Below, piece after piece: positions 8,964-17,885 of a stretch of 64,000 nt of DNA. The first letter of the stretch is position 1. Each line of letters starts with the position of its first letter. Location: assembly GCF_900101825.1 (NCBI RefSeq), contig NZ_FNAG01000007.1, positions 100,468-164,467 on the forward strand, written 5' to 3'. The translations under genes and the position numbers were made by a program. Below the pieces are notes generated by a model. The model searched no databases, was not told the origin of the DNA, and saw only the letters and a list, made by a program, of their open reading frames with translations. This DNA comes from Aquimonas voraii (GTDB taxonomy: Bacteria > Pseudomonadota > Gammaproteobacteria > Xanthomonadales > Xanthomonadaceae).

Positions 8964-9162
8964 GGCGGGGCCGGGCGGCGAAAACGGGCGCGGATTGTAG
9001 CAGCGCCATCGGGAACCTCCGGCCGCGGGCAGGGGTCCAGCGGCGCGCGGCGCGACCCGCTTGCTGCCTACAATGCCAGGCCCGGCCCTCACGGCCGGCG
9101 CCGGCCGTCGCCGCCGAGCGCACCACCGTCATCCGATTCCCTTCGCCCAACGAGGAGCCGAC

Positions 9163-9810
9163 ATGCTTCGCAGCCTTGCCCTGACGCTCGCCTTCCTGCC
9201 CTTCGCCAGCTTCGCGCAGGACACCGCCCCCAGCGCCGCCGCGGCGCCGGCGCCCGCACCCGCCGCCAGCGAGCAGCCGGCCGCCCCCGCGCCGCGCGTC
9301 GCGCTCACCACCAATCTCGGCCGCATCGTCATCGAGCTCGACCCGGTCAAGGCGCCGAAGTCTTCCGAGAACTTCCTGCAGTACGTGCGTGACGGCTTCT
9401 ACGCCGGCACCGTGTTCCACCGCGTCATTCCGGGCTTCATGGCCCAGGGCGGCGGCTTTACTGCCGACCTGCAGCTGAAGCCGACCCGCGCGGCGATTCC
9501 GAACGAGGCCAACAACGGTCTGTCCAACCTGCGCGGTACGGTCGCGATGGCGCGCACCAACGATCCGCACTCCGCCACCGCGCAGTTCTTCATCAACGTG
9601 GTCGACAACCAGCGCCTCGACTTCGTCTCCGAGCAGGACGGCCTGTGGGGTTACGCGGTGTTCGGCAAGGTCGTCGAAGGCATGGAGGTGGTCGACAAGA
9701 TCATCGCCATCCCGACCGGCGGCCAGGGCCCGCTGCCGCGCGACGTGCCGCTGGAGCCGGTGCTGATCGAGAGCGCCGAGATCGTCGCCGAGGCACCCGC
9801 CGCCGGCTGA
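9163..9810 (+). CDS. Periplasmic cyclophilin-type peptidyl-prolyl isomerase
   Basis: A 215-residue PPIase of the PpiA type. [19 protein letters not shown] is a signal peptide, so the enzyme should act in the periplasm, followed by an Ala/Pro linker of about 30 residues. The cyclophilin core has [22 protein letters not shown], the catalytic [15 protein letters not shown] and [29 protein letters not shown], and [20 protein letters not shown] lies just before the ATG. It is divergent from gltX with a 199-bp gap and is followed by a strong hairpin, then lpxH. Confidence 0.93.
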   Translation: MLRSLALTLAFLPFASFAQDTAPSAAAAPAPAPAASEQPAAPAPRVALTTNLGRIVIELDPVKAPKSSENFLQYVRDGFYAGTVFHRVIPGFMAQGGGFTADLQLKPTRAAIPNEANNGLSNLRGTVAMARTNDPHSATAQFFINVVDNQRLDFVSEQDGLWGYAVFGKVVEGMEVVDKIIAIPTGGQGPLPRDVPLEPVLIESAEIVAEAPAAG

Positions 9811-9817
9811 GGCACCG

Positions 9818-9842
9818 CGGGCCCGGCACCGCGCCGGGCCCG
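9818..9842 (+). terminator. Hairpin after cyclophilin gene
   Basis: Perfect 10-bp inverted repeat (CGGGCCCGGC, 9818-9827, and its complement at 9833-9842) with a 5-base loop, starting 7 bases after the stop codon. It has no T-tract, so it may be a weak terminator or a 3'-end stabiliser rather than a full terminator. Confidence 0.45.
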
Positions 9843-9876
9843 TCCACCCCCTGAGTCACCGCTGACCGAGGCCGGC

Positions 9877-10587
9877 GTGAGCCATCACTTCATCTCCGAC
9901 CTGCACCTTGACGCGACGCGTCCCGAAATCACCGAACTGTTCCTGCGCTTCCTGCGTGATGAGGCCCAGCAGGCCGAGGCGCTGTACATCCTGGGCGACC
10001 TGTTCGAGGCCTGGATCGGCGACGACGCACCCGGCGAGTTGGGCATCGAGGTGGCGCGCGCGCTTTCGGCCTGCGCCCGCGCCGGCACGCGCCTCGCCTT
10101 CATGCGCGGCAATCGCGATTTCCTGCTGGGCACGGCCTATGCCCGCAGCGCGAGCCTGCAGCTCCTGCCCGACCCCTGCGTGGTCACGCTCGATGGCGAA
10201 CCCACCCTGCTGCTTCATGGCGACCTGCTGTGCACGGCCGACCTCGCCTACCAGCGCTTCCGCGCCGAATGCCGGAAGCCGGAATGGAAGGCGGCTTTCC
10301 TCGCCCGCCCGCGCGCCGAGCGCGAGGCCTTCGCCGCGCAGGCGCGCGGGGAGAGCCAGCGCTACCAGGCCTCGCTCGAGTCCGACACCACCGACGCCCA
10401 GCCCGGCGCGGTCGCCGAGATGCTCACCCTCTACGGCGTGCGGCGCATGATCCACGGCCACACCCATCGACCGGCGGTCCACGAGCTGCCTGGCGGGGCG
10501 CGCCGCTACGTGCTGGGCGACTGGTACGAACAGGGCAGCGTGCTGCGCGTGCGCGGCGACCACTGGCAGCTGGACCGGCTCGGATAG
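9877..10587 (+). CDS. lpxH: UDP-2,3-diacylglucosamine diphosphatase
   Basis: A 236-residue calcineurin-like metallophosphoesterase that hydrolyses UDP-2,3-diacylglucosamine to lipid X in lipid A synthesis, acting peripherally at the inner membrane. All metal motifs are in order: [27 protein letters not shown] and HGHTHRP. The GTG start at 9877 gives the canonical M-x-x-FISDLHL N-terminus. It lies 66 bases after the cyclophilin gene. The presence of lipid A synthesis confirms a Gram-negative cell. Confidence 0.95.
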   Translation: MSHHFISDLHLDATRPEITELFLRFLRDEAQQAEALYILGDLFEAWIGDDAPGELGIEVARALSACARAGTRLAFMRGNRDFLLGTAYARSASLQLLPDPCVVTLDGEPTLLLHGDLLCTADLAYQRFRAECRKPEWKAAFLARPRAEREAFAAQARGESQRYQASLESDTTDAQPGAVAEMLTLYGVRRMIHGHTHRPAVHELPGGARRYVLGDWYEQGSVLRVRGDHWQLDRLG

Positions 10588-10588
10588 G

Positions 10589-10623
10589 GCCGCAGGCATT
10601 CGCTCTCTGCCCGCGCCTGCGGC
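10589..10623 (+). terminator. Hairpin after lpxH
   Basis: Nine-base inverted repeat GCCGCAGGC / GCCTGCGGC with a 17-base loop, immediately after the lpxH stop and followed by only TT. A possible weak terminator. Confidence 0.35.
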
Positions 10624-10683
10624 TTGACGCAGCCGCTGCGATCCGGGCTGTTATCCTCCCCCACCGTACGCCGGAGCACGGAC

Positions 10684-11181
10684 ATGCTGCCCTCCCCTCG
10701 CGACGCCTTCGCCCTTGCCGCTCGATGGATGCTCCTGGCCGTGCTCGCCGGATTGGTCGGTGCCTGCGCAAGCGGCGGCCCCAAGAAGCGCATCTTCCCG
10801 CCCAGCGCGAGCGTGCAGGAGCTGCGCGTGCTTGCGGACGGACGCTGGGAGCTGCAGCTGCGCGTGCAGAACTTCAGCACCGTGGCGACGCGCTTCGACC
10901 GTGTCGAAGCCGAGCTCGTCCTCGGCGGCGAGCCCGCGGCCCGCATCGACGAGGTGATCGACGACACGTTTCCCGCCAGCAGCGCCGAGGTCATCAGGAT
11001 CGAGCTGCAGGCCTCGGCGAGCGCCGCCGAAGCTGTGCGCAGCGCGCTCGACAGCCGCCGCGGACTTGGCTACCGGCTCGAGGGCCATCTCACCACCAGC
11101 GAGCCCGGCAACCGCCGCGATCGCTTCGAATTCGACAGCGCGCTGACCCCGATGCCGGGGCTCGAAGGCGTGCTGCGCTGA
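10684..11181 (+). CDS. Lipoprotein with LEA14/WHy-like domain
   Basis: A 165-residue protein. The ATG at 10684 gives a lipoprotein signal ending LVGAC, with lipid-modified Cys28 predicted; Gly at -2 is less usual. The mature region (VQELRVLADGRWELQLRVQNFSTVATRFDRVEAELVLGG) resembles the Water-stress/Hypersensitive-response beta-sandwich domain of LEA type 2 proteins, which occurs in proteobacterial lipoproteins. Its role is unknown; periplasmic, membrane-anchored. It precedes the acyl-CoA dehydrogenase by 27 bases. The domain call is from pattern only. Confidence 0.65.
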   Translation: MLPSPRDAFALAARWMLLAVLAGLVGACASGGPKKRIFPPSASVQELRVLADGRWELQLRVQNFSTVATRFDRVEAELVLGGEPAARIDEVIDDTFPASSAEVIRIELQASASAAEAVRSALDSRRGLGYRLEGHLTTSEPGNRRDRFEFDSALTPMPGLEGVLR

Positions 11182-11208
11182 CCCACCACCTCACTGCGAG
11201 ACTCCTCC

Positions 11209-13005
11209 ATGAACAGCTACCGCGCTCCCGTCCGCGACCTGCGCTTCGCCCTGCATGACCTGGTCGGCCTCGAGGCCCACGCGGCCAAGCTGCCCGGCGG
11301 CGAGAACTTCAACCGCGAGCTGGTCGACGCGGTGCTCGACGAGGCGGCGCGGTTCGCCGAGCAGGTGCTGGCGCCGCTCAACATGAGCGCCGACGCCGAG
11401 GGCTGCACGCACGACAAGGACAGCGGTGCGGTGCGCACGCCGAAAGGTTTTCGCGAGGCCTACGCGCAGTTCGTCGAAGGCGGCTGGAGCGGCCTGACCG
11501 CGCCCGAGGAGTTCGGCGGCCAGGGTCTGCCTGAGCTGGTCGGCGCGGCCTTCAAGGAAATGCTGGACGCCGCCAACCTGAGCTGGGGCAACTACCCGCT
11601 GCTTTCGCACGGCGCCACCGAAGCGCTCAAGCACCACGGCGAAGCCTGGCAGCAGGAGGTGTTCCTGAAGCCGATCGTCGAGGGCCGCTGGACCGGCACC
11701 ATGTGCCTGACCGAGCCGCACTGCGGCTCCGACTTGGCTCTGCTGAAGACCCGCGCCGAACCCCAGGCCGACGGCAGCTATGCCGTCACCGGCACCAAGA
11801 TCTTCATCACCGGCGGCGAGCACGACCTGACCGACAACATCGTGCATCTGGTGCTGGCGCGCCTGCCGGACGCGCCGGCCGGCACCAAGGGCATCTCGCT
11901 GTTCATCGTGCCCAAGCTCAAGGTGGCGCGCGACGGCACCGTCGGCGAGCGCAACCCGGTGCGCTGCGGCAGCATCGAGCACAAGATGGGCATCCACGGC
12001 TCGGCCACCTGCGTGATGAACTTCGACGGCGCCCAAGGCTGGCTGATCGGCCAGCCCAACAAGGGCTTGAATGCCATGTTCACCATGATGAACTCGGCGC
12101 GCCTGGCGGTCGGCATCCAAGGTCTTGGGCTGATCGACCGCGCTTACCAGAACGCACTGGCCTACTCGCGCGACCGCCTGCAGATGCGCTCTCTGTCGGG
12201 CCCGAAGCGCCCGGACAAGCCGGCCGATCCGCTGATCGTGCACCCGGACATCCGCCGCATGCTGCTGACCTGCAAGGCCTTCGCCGAGAGCGGCCGGGCG
12301 CTGGCCCTGCACGCGGCCAGCCTCGTCGACCTGGTCGACAAAGCACAGACGCCGGAGGCGCGCGCCGAAGCCGATGCCCTGCTCAGCTTCCTCACCCCGA
12401 TCGTCAAGGGCGTGCTGACAGAGGCTTCGGTGGAGTGCACTTACCACGCTCTGCAGTGCTTCGGTGGCCACGGCTACGTGCGCGAGTGGGGCATGGAGCA
12501 GCTGGCCCGCGACGCGCGCATCACCACCATCTACGAGGGCACGACGCAGATTCAGGCACTCGACCTGCTGGGCCGCAAGGTGATCCAGCAGCAGGGCGCC
12601 GGCTTCAAACTGTTCCTCGGCATGATCGTCGACTTCTGCAGCGCCAATACCGGCAAGCCGGAGATGGCCGAGTTCATCGCGCCGCTGGCGCAGTCCGCGC
12701 AGGACTGGCAGCAGCTGACCCTGGAAATCGCCCAGCGCGTACAGAAGAATCCCGAGGAGCTGGGAGCGGCCGCGGTCGACTACCTGTTCTATTCCGGCTA
12801 CGTCACCCTGGCCTACTGGTCCGCACGCGCGGTCGCCGCCGCCGATGCCGGCGGCCACGCCGACGACTTCCGCGTTGCCAAGCGCGAGACGGCGCGCTTC
12901 TTCTTCAAGCGCCTGCTGCCGCGCACGCTCAGCCACGCGGCGACCCTTCGCGCGGGCAGCGACAGCCTGATGGCGCTCGACGAAACGCTGTTCGCCATCG
13001 CCTGA
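11209..13005 (+). CDS. Acyl-CoA dehydrogenase, DmdC-like long form
   Basis: A 598-residue FAD enzyme of the acyl-CoA dehydrogenase superfamily, long like FadE-related and DmdC-type members (ordinary ACADs are ~380). The core has [15 protein letters not shown] and [10 protein letters not shown] for FAD contacts, and the C-terminal [22 protein letters not shown] with catalytic Glu in IYEGTTQIQ. An extra helical domain of ~140 residues follows, as in the long subgroup. It introduces an alpha-beta double bond in an acyl-CoA, probably in fatty acid or 3-methylmercaptopropionyl-CoA breakdown. Substrate cannot be read from sequence. A hairpin follows the stop. Confidence 0.88.
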   Translation: MNSYRAPVRDLRFALHDLVGLEAHAAKLPGGENFNRELVDAVLDEAARFAEQVLAPLNMSADAEGCTHDKDSGAVRTPKGFREAYAQFVEGGWSGLTAPEEFGGQGLPELVGAAFKEMLDAANLSWGNYPLLSHGATEALKHHGEAWQQEVFLKPIVEGRWTGTMCLTEPHCGSDLALLKTRAEPQADGSYAVTGTKIFITGGEHDLTDNIVHLVLARLPDAPAGTKGISLFIVPKLKVARDGTVGERNPVRCGSIEHKMGIHGSATCVMNFDGAQGWLIGQPNKGLNAMFTMMNSARLAVGIQGLGLIDRAYQNALAYSRDRLQMRSLSGPKRPDKPADPLIVHPDIRRMLLTCKAFAESGRALALHAASLVDLVDKAQTPEARAEADALLSFLTPIVKGVLTEASVECTYHALQCFGGHGYVREWGMEQLARDARITTIYEGTTQIQALDLLGRKVIQQQGAGFKLFLGMIVDFCSANTGKPEMAEFIAPLAQSAQDWQQLTLEIAQRVQKNPEELGAAAVDYLFYSGYVTLAYWSARAVAAADAGGHADDFRVAKRETARFFFKRLLPRTLSHAATLRAGSDSLMALDETLFAIA

Positions 13006-13042
13006 GGCTTGGGGCGTGCCGGCAGCCGCCGGCCCGCCCTTC

Positions 13043-13062
13043 CCCCGTCCGCGCGGACGGGG
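13043..13062 (+). terminator. Hairpin after acyl-CoA dehydrogenase gene
   Basis: Perfect 8-bp inverted repeat CCCCGTCC / GGACGGGG with a GCGC loop, 37 bases after the stop and 41 bases before the GNAT start. Followed by TAAAA rather than a T-tract, so it could be terminator, processing site or leader structure. Confidence 0.4.
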
Positions 13063-13103
13063 TAAAACAGTGCTTCCTCCACTGCACGCTTGCACGCGAA
13101 CCA

Positions 13104-13592
13104 ATGCACATCCAGGCCGGTGACACCGAGCTTCTGATCCGTTCCGCCGAAGCCGACGACGACGAGTTCATCCTTGGGCTGGTCGAACGCCTCGTCGATT
13201 TCGAGCTGCCCAAGTGGCGCAAGAAGAACGTGGTCTCGGAAGGCATCCGCCGCGACCTGGTCAAGCATCTGGAGAACCAGCCCCCGGGTTCCTTCCTGTT
13301 CGTGGCCGAAGACGCCGGGAGCGGCAAGCGCCTGGGCTTCCTGCACCTGCAGACCGTGACCGACTTCTTCACCGGCCACCTCAACTGCCACATCTCGGAC
13401 ATCGCCGTCGCCAAGGGCGCCGACGGCCAAGGCATCGGCCGCGCGATGATCGGCTACGCCGAGGATTTTGCCCGCGAGCATCGCTGCGAGCGGCTCACGC
13501 TCGCCGTCTTCCCCGGCAATGCGCGCGCGCGCGAACTGTACGAGGGCGTCGGTTTCGGGGTCGAACTGCTGCGCATGGCGAAGCCGCTCTGA
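13104..13592 (+). CDS. GNAT-family N-acetyltransferase
   Basis: A 162-residue acetyltransferase. Residues ~85-115 hold the acetyl-CoA motif (HISDIAVAKGADGQGIGRAMIGYAEDFA, with the Q-x-x-G-x-G/A loop DGQGIGRAM). LTLAVFPGNARARELYEGVGF is the conserved C-terminal element. The ATG at 13104 (MHIQAGDTELLIRSAEADD) gives a normal GNAT N-terminus. The acceptor substrate is unknown. Confidence 0.85.
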   Translation: MHIQAGDTELLIRSAEADDDEFILGLVERLVDFELPKWRKKNVVSEGIRRDLVKHLENQPPGSFLFVAEDAGSGKRLGFLHLQTVTDFFTGHLNCHISDIAVAKGADGQGIGRAMIGYAEDFAREHRCERLTLAVFPGNARARELYEGVGFGVELLRMAKPL

Positions 13593-13778
13593 GCTCCCGC
13601 GGCAGCCACTGGAGCGCCAGCACCCAACGGTGCCTGCGCGCTCACCCACCGCTCGCCCAAAACCGATATGCTCCGGCCATCCTCGCGCGTGCCCGGGCAA
13701 TGGCATGGCGCATGGCCTGCTGAGCGTGCGTCGCTACGCGTGCGGCTTTGAGCGACGTTCCATCTTCCGGCTATGGCC

Positions 13779-13800
13779 CGGCCTCGCCTCCGCGAGGCCG
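13779..13800 (+). repeat. Leader hairpin ahead of HNH gene
   Basis: A 9-bp perfect inverted repeat CGGCCTCGC / GCGAGGCCG with a 4-base CTCC loop, about 20 bases before the AGGAG ribosome-binding site of the HNH gene. It could affect translation or end transcription from upstream. Confidence 0.4.
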
Positions 13801-13831
13801 CGTCGTCCCTGAAGTCCGGAAGGAGCGCAGC

Positions 13832-14434
13832 ATGCAGCGAGCGGCAGCCCAGCTTCACGCCCTGGAACGCACCCGCGTCCTCTCTTTGGATGCGCACGGA
13901 CGCATCCTCGACTGGATGAGCTGGCAGGAGGCCGTCTGCCTCTATGTCCGCGAGGCAGTGGCCTGGACCCTCGGCCAACCCTGTGCCGTCGTCCATGGCG
14001 GCTACAGCCGGGCGAAGGGCAGCCAGAGCATCATCGAGTTGCACCCGATCGTCGCAGCCCGCGGACACGCCCGCCCCGCCGCCATCGACCCCTCGCCGAC
14101 CCTCAACAACGGCGCGCTGTTCGCCCGCGACCGCCACCTTTGCCTGTACTGCGGCGGCCACTTCAACCGCCATGAACTGACCCGCGACCACGTCGTGCCG
14201 ACCTCGCGCGGCGGCCGCGACGTCTGGACGAACGTGGTCTCCGCCTGCGTCGCCTGCAATCTGCGCAAGGGCAACCGGACCCCCCAAGAAGCCCGCATGC
14301 CGCTGCTGGCGGTGCCCTACCGGCCGAGCTGGGTCGAGCACCTGATCCTGTCGAACCGCAACATCCTCGCCGACCAGATGGAATTCCTGCGCAGTCACCT
14401 GCCCAAGCGCAGCTTGAATCCGCCGGTGAATTGA
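13832..14434 (+). CDS. HNH endonuclease domain protein
   Basis: A 200-residue protein. The ATG at 13832 follows GGAAGGAGCGCAGC, a good ribosome-binding site. The HNH nuclease fold lies around residues 105-155: CLYCGGHF, then RDHVVPTSRGGRDVWTNVVSAC (metal/catalytic His and Asn) and CVACNLRKGN, so four zinc-binding Cys in two CxxC pairs are present. The N-terminal ~90 residues (RVLSLDAHGRILDWMSWQEAV) match the usual extension of proteobacterial HNH proteins of this size. Such stand-alone proteins are widespread in gammaproteobacteria and their role is not established. No restriction or phage genes are nearby. Confidence 0.85.
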   Translation: MQRAAAQLHALERTRVLSLDAHGRILDWMSWQEAVCLYVREAVAWTLGQPCAVVHGGYSRAKGSQSIIELHPIVAARGHARPAAIDPSPTLNNGALFARDRHLCLYCGGHFNRHELTRDHVVPTSRGGRDVWTNVVSACVACNLRKGNRTPQEARMPLLAVPYRPSWVEHLILSNRNILADQMEFLRSHLPKRSLNPPVN

Positions 14435-14565
14435 CGCTCGCAGCGCTTTCATCAACACTGCGCGGCTGTTTCACGCGGCCCGACAGTGCCGGCGGCGCGC
14501 GCAGCAAAGACCGAAACCAGATTCCCGTGCGGCCCCGCCAGCGCCGCACGCCAGGGGGGAAAATC

Positions 14566-15660
14566 ATGGCCCAGATCCGCAAGTTCAGCCTGTCCGGCTT
14601 CAGCCGGGCGGACGAGGCGAGCTTCAGCGAGCTGTTCAAATCCGCCGCGCGCCGCGCGGCGACGGGCGCCAGCCTGGTCGCCGAAGCCGAAGCCGAAGCC
14701 CTGATCATCGACGCCGATTCGATCTACGGGCAGATGGGCCTGATGCAGGCGCAGAACTCCGGCAAGCTGCTGATCGCGATCACCGCCGGCAGCCGCGTCG
14801 ACGCCGACCACCGGCTCAGCAGCCCGGTCAGCGAAGAGGCTCTGGCCGAACTCCTTGGCAGGGTCTCCGCCGGAGCCTCGCGCCCGGACGCCACCGCGGG
14901 CGCACCGTCTCCGGCAGCGGCTGCGGCGTCCGCCACCAGTGCGCGACTCGAAGCCAGACCGAGCCCAGCTCCGGCGCCACGCGTGCAAGCGGCGGCCAAG
15001 GCTGCGCCGCCGCCCGCACCGGCACCGGCACCGGCACCGGCACCGGCACCCCAGGCTGCCACGGGCGGCGAAACCGCGAAAAGCGAAGCGCCGAGAGAGC
15101 GCAGCCTGTTCGAGCACCTGCAGCCGGGCATGCTCAGTCAGCCGGTGATGATCGAGCGCGGGGCGGCACCCCCTCTGGTGATCGACCCCGCCAACCGCAG
15201 CTATCTCGGCGGCGCTTCGCTCAAGCCCTATGTCGAGTACCTGTCCGCACCCATCCCGGCCCAGGCCATCAAGCCCGTGCCGACGTCACGCCTGACCGAA
15301 CTGGAAGCACAGCTCGGCGGCCGCCAGCCGATCCAGCGCCTGCTGTGGCTGGCTGCCCTGCATGCCGGGGAAGGCCAGCTGATCGGCTTCGACCCCGCCA
15401 CCCGCTTCAAGCTGGGCAAGTGGCCGCAGATCGAGCGCGAGTTCCCCAAGCACTTCCGTATCGCCACGGTGATGATGAAGGCCCCGGCCACGGTGGACGA
15501 GATCGCCGCCGCTTCGGGCGCCAGCCGTGAGGAGGTTTGCGACCTGCTGAACGCCTACCTCGCCACCGGCTTCGCCGAACCGGAACAGGTCCAGGCCAGC
15601 GTCGCGGCTGAGACCGCGCGAACCGGACTGCTGGATCGACTGCGTGGATTGAGGGGCTGA
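14566..15660 (+). CDS. Unknown protein: receiver-like N-terminus, PA linker, helical C-terminus
   Basis: A 364-residue protein I do not recognise. The start ATG 14566 follows AGGGGGGAAAATC. Residues 1-100 (MAQIRKFSLSGFSRADEASF ... LIIDADSIYGQMGLMQAQNSGKLLIAIT ... LSSPVSEEALAELLGRV) have the strand-helix rhythm and terminal SSPVSEEALAELL of a degenerate receiver domain. A low-complexity Ala/Pro linker of ~80 residues contains a pure PA dipeptide run encoded by a tandem CACCGG hexamer near 15016-15050. The C-terminal ~180 residues end in a winged-helix-like segment (ATVDEIAAASGASREEVCDLLNAYLATGFAEP). A regulatory or pilus/c-di-GMP-related role is conceivable but unsupported. Confidence 0.6.
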   Translation: MAQIRKFSLSGFSRADEASFSELFKSAARRAATGASLVAEAEAEALIIDADSIYGQMGLMQAQNSGKLLIAITAGSRVDADHRLSSPVSEEALAELLGRVSAGASRPDATAGAPSPAAAAASATSARLEARPSPAPAPRVQAAAKAAPPPAPAPAPAPAPAPQAATGGETAKSEAPRERSLFEHLQPGMLSQPVMIERGAAPPLVIDPANRSYLGGASLKPYVEYLSAPIPAQAIKPVPTSRLTELEAQLGGRQPIQRLLWLAALHAGEGQLIGFDPATRFKLGKWPQIEREFPKHFRIATVMMKAPATVDEIAAASGASREEVCDLLNAYLATGFAEPEQVQASVAAETARTGLLDRLRGLRG

Positions 15661-15666
15661 AGCGCC

Positions 15667-15701
15667 GGGATTGGGGATTGGGGATTGGGGATTGGGGATT
15701 T
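15667..15701. repeat. GGGATTG heptamer array, five units
   Basis: Five head-to-tail 7-bp units (GGGATTG; the last reads GGGATTT) begin 7 bases after the stop of the preceding gene. They face an inverted partner array at 15814-15841, which reads CGAATCC/CCAATCC. The two arms could pair to form a long hairpin with a ~110-base loop. Confidence 0.85.
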
Positions 15702-15813
15702 GCGAGCCCATGGTGCCACCCCGAGGTCTCTAGATTCCGCTGCGCTCGTCCACCCAGCCGGGTGTGTTTGATGCCCCAGGCTGAACGCGAGCACACCGCA
15801 GCTGCGCTTTGAT

Positions 15814-15841
15814 CGAATCCCGAATCCCCAATCCCGAATCC
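15814..15841. repeat. CGAATCC heptamer array, four units
   Basis: Four 7-bp units (CGAATCC, CGAATCC, CCAATCC, CGAATCC), the inverse complement family of the array at 15667-15701. It ends about 60 bases before the dxs start. The spacer 15702-15813 contains no gene that I can see. Confidence 0.85.
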
Positions 15842-15902
15842 CACGCGCCCCTCGGGGCGCGCCGCTGTTGCCCTCCCCCCCGCGAGGCCGGACAATTCGC
15901 GG

Positions 15903-17804
15903 ATGATCGACCCCAATCGCTATCCCCTGCTGGCGCGCATCGACGCGCCCGCGCAGCTGCGTGAGCTCTCCGAAGACCAGCTGCCCCAGGCCGCCGCCGA
16001 ACTGCGCGCCTACCTAATCGAATCCGTCGGCAAGAGCGGCGGTCACTTCGGCGCCGGGCTCGGCGTGGTCGAGCTCACCGTCGCCCTGCACTGGGCCTTC
16101 AACACACCCGACGACCGTCTGGTCTGGGACGTCGGCCACCAGTGCTACCCGCACAAGATCCTCACCGGCCGCCGCGACACGATCCACACGGTCAAGCAGA
16201 AGGACGGCGTCGCACCGTTCCCGAAGCGCGAGGAAAGCGCCTACGACACCTTTGGCGTTGGCCACAGTTCGACCTCGATCTCGGCCGCGCTGGGCATGGC
16301 CATCGCCTGTCAGGCCAAGGGCGACCCGCGCAAGGTCGTGGCCGTCATCGGCGATGGCGCGATGACCGCGGGCATGGCCTACGAGGCGCTCAACCACGCC
16401 GGGGGCATGGAGCCCCCCCCAAACCTGCTGGTCATCCTCAACGACAACCGGATGTCGATCTCCGAGAACGTGGGCGGCATGACCAAGATGTTCGGCCGCA
16501 TCAGTGCCAGCCGCACCCTCAATGCCATGCGCGAGGGCGGCAAGAAGCTGCTGGGCTCGAAGCGCAGCAACCCGGCGGCGCGCTTCGTGCGGCGCTGGGA
16601 GGAGCACTGGAAGGGCATGTTCGTGCCCTCCACCCTGTTCGAGGAGATGGGCTTCCATTACACCGGGCCCATCGATGGTCACGACCTCGGTCAGCTGGTT
16701 GGCGCGCTGAACACGCTGAAGACCCTCGACGGCCCGCAGCTGCTGCACGTCATCACCACCAAGGGCAAGGGCTACGAGCTGGCCGAGGGCGATCAGATCG
16801 GCTACCACGCGGTCGGCCCCTTCGATCCGGACAAGGGTCTGGTGGCCAAGGGTGGCGCCAAGAAGCCCACCTACACCGACGTGTTCTCGGACTGGCTGTG
16901 CGACATGGCTGCCGCCGACCCGCAGCTGATGGGCATCACCCCGGCGATGCGCGAGGGCTCGGGCCTGGTGCGCTTCAGCAAGGAATACCCCGCCCGCTAT
17001 TTCGATGTCGCGATCGCCGAGCAGCACGCGGTCACGCTCGCAGCAGGCATGGCCTGCGAGGGCGCGAAGCCGGTGGTGGCGATCTACTCGACCTTCCTGC
17101 AGCGCGCCTACGACCAGCTGATCCATGACGTCGCCCTCCAGGACCTCGACGTGCTGTTCGCCATCGACCGCGCCGGCGTGGTCGGACCGGACGGTGCCAC
17201 GCACGCCGGCACCTTCGATCTGTCCTACCTGCGCTGCATCCCCAACATGCTGGTGATGGCGCCGGCTGACGAGAACGAGTGCCGGCAGATGCTGAGCACC
17301 GGCTTTCGTCATCAAGGCCCGGCGGCCGTGCGCTACCCGCGTGGCACCGGTCCCGGCGTGGCGGTTCTGCCAAACCTCGACACCCTGCCGATCGGCCGCG
17401 CCGACCTGCGCCGTCGCGGTCGCCGCCTCGCGATCCTGAGCTTCGGCGCCCTGTTGCCTGCGGCACTGGCGGCAGGCGAGTCGCTCGACGCCACGGTCGT
17501 CAACATGCGCTTCGTGCGCCCGTTGGACCGCGAGCTGGTGCTGGAGCTGGCGCGCAACCACGAAGCTTTCGTGACGCTCGAAGACAACGCCGTGCTCGGC
17601 GGCGCCGGCAGCGGCGTAGCCGAGCTGCTGGCTGCCGAAGGCGTGCAGCTGCCGGTGCTGCACCTTGGCCTGCCCGACGAGTACCTGGAGCATGCCGGCC
17701 GCGAGGAGCTGCTGGCCATGGTCGGCCTGGATGCGGCAGGCGTGCTCGCCAGCATCCGCGCGCGCTTTCCGGAAGTGGCGCCGGCCAAGGTGGTGGGCGG
17801 CTGA
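15903..17804 (+). CDS. dxs: 1-deoxy-D-xylulose-5-phosphate synthase
   Basis: A 633-residue thiamine diphosphate enzyme that condenses pyruvate and glyceraldehyde 3-phosphate, the entry step of the MEP isoprenoid pathway; length matches the family. The N-terminal half has [23 protein letters not shown], the metal/ThDP motif [18 protein letters not shown] ending in NDN, and the central [17 protein letters not shown] with catalytic Glu. [19 protein letters not shown] and the C-terminal transketolase domain follow. It stands alone between a heptamer-repeat region and a strong bidirectional terminator shared with ahpF. Confidence 0.97.
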   Translation: MIDPNRYPLLARIDAPAQLRELSEDQLPQAAAELRAYLIESVGKSGGHFGAGLGVVELTVALHWAFNTPDDRLVWDVGHQCYPHKILTGRRDTIHTVKQKDGVAPFPKREESAYDTFGVGHSSTSISAALGMAIACQAKGDPRKVVAVIGDGAMTAGMAYEALNHAGGMEPPPNLLVILNDNRMSISENVGGMTKMFGRISASRTLNAMREGGKKLLGSKRSNPAARFVRRWEEHWKGMFVPSTLFEEMGFHYTGPIDGHDLGQLVGALNTLKTLDGPQLLHVITTKGKGYELAEGDQIGYHAVGPFDPDKGLVAKGGAKKPTYTDVFSDWLCDMAAADPQLMGITPAMREGSGLVRFSKEYPARYFDVAIAEQHAVTLAAGMACEGAKPVVAIYSTFLQRAYDQLIHDVALQDLDVLFAIDRAGVVGPDGATHAGTFDLSYLRCIPNMLVMAPADENECRQMLSTGFRHQGPAAVRYPRGTGPGVAVLPNLDTLPIGRADLRRRGRRLAILSFGALLPAALAAGESLDATVVNMRFVRPLDRELVLELARNHEAFVTLEDNAVLGGAGSGVAELLAAEGVQLPVLHLGLPDEYLEHAGREELLAMVGLDAAGVLASIRARFPEVAPAKVVGG

Positions 17805-17829
17805 GCCTGGCGCTTCACCATGTTCCAAC

Positions 17830-17859
17830 GAAAACGCCCCGCATCAGCGGGGCGTTTTC
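17830..17859. terminator. Bidirectional terminator between dxs and ahpF
   Basis: Perfect 13-bp inverted repeat (GAAAACGCCCCGC / GCGGGGCGTTTTC) with an ATCA loop, flanked by A-rich and T-rich arms so that either strand yields a GC stem followed by TTTTC. It lies between two converging genes and should end both transcripts. Confidence 0.9.
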
Positions 17860-17885
17860 ATTTGCAGCAATGCTGGTGCCGAGCT

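Noticed and set aside
8964..9092. 43-residue N-terminal extension of gltX
   Set aside because: Pro/Arg-rich, not in the family, and it would enter the divergent promoter region; the ATG at 8963 gives the standard start.
11703..13103. Long frame reading through the acyl-CoA dehydrogenase into the GNAT gene
   Set aside because: Only the part from ATG 13104 has GNAT similarity; upstream codons are a shadow of the dehydrogenase in another frame.
15811..15842. tRNA T-arm-like string (TCGAATCCC)
   Set aside because: The string is part of the heptamer array. No acceptor or anticodon stem can be drawn around it, nor at 40835 or 37594.
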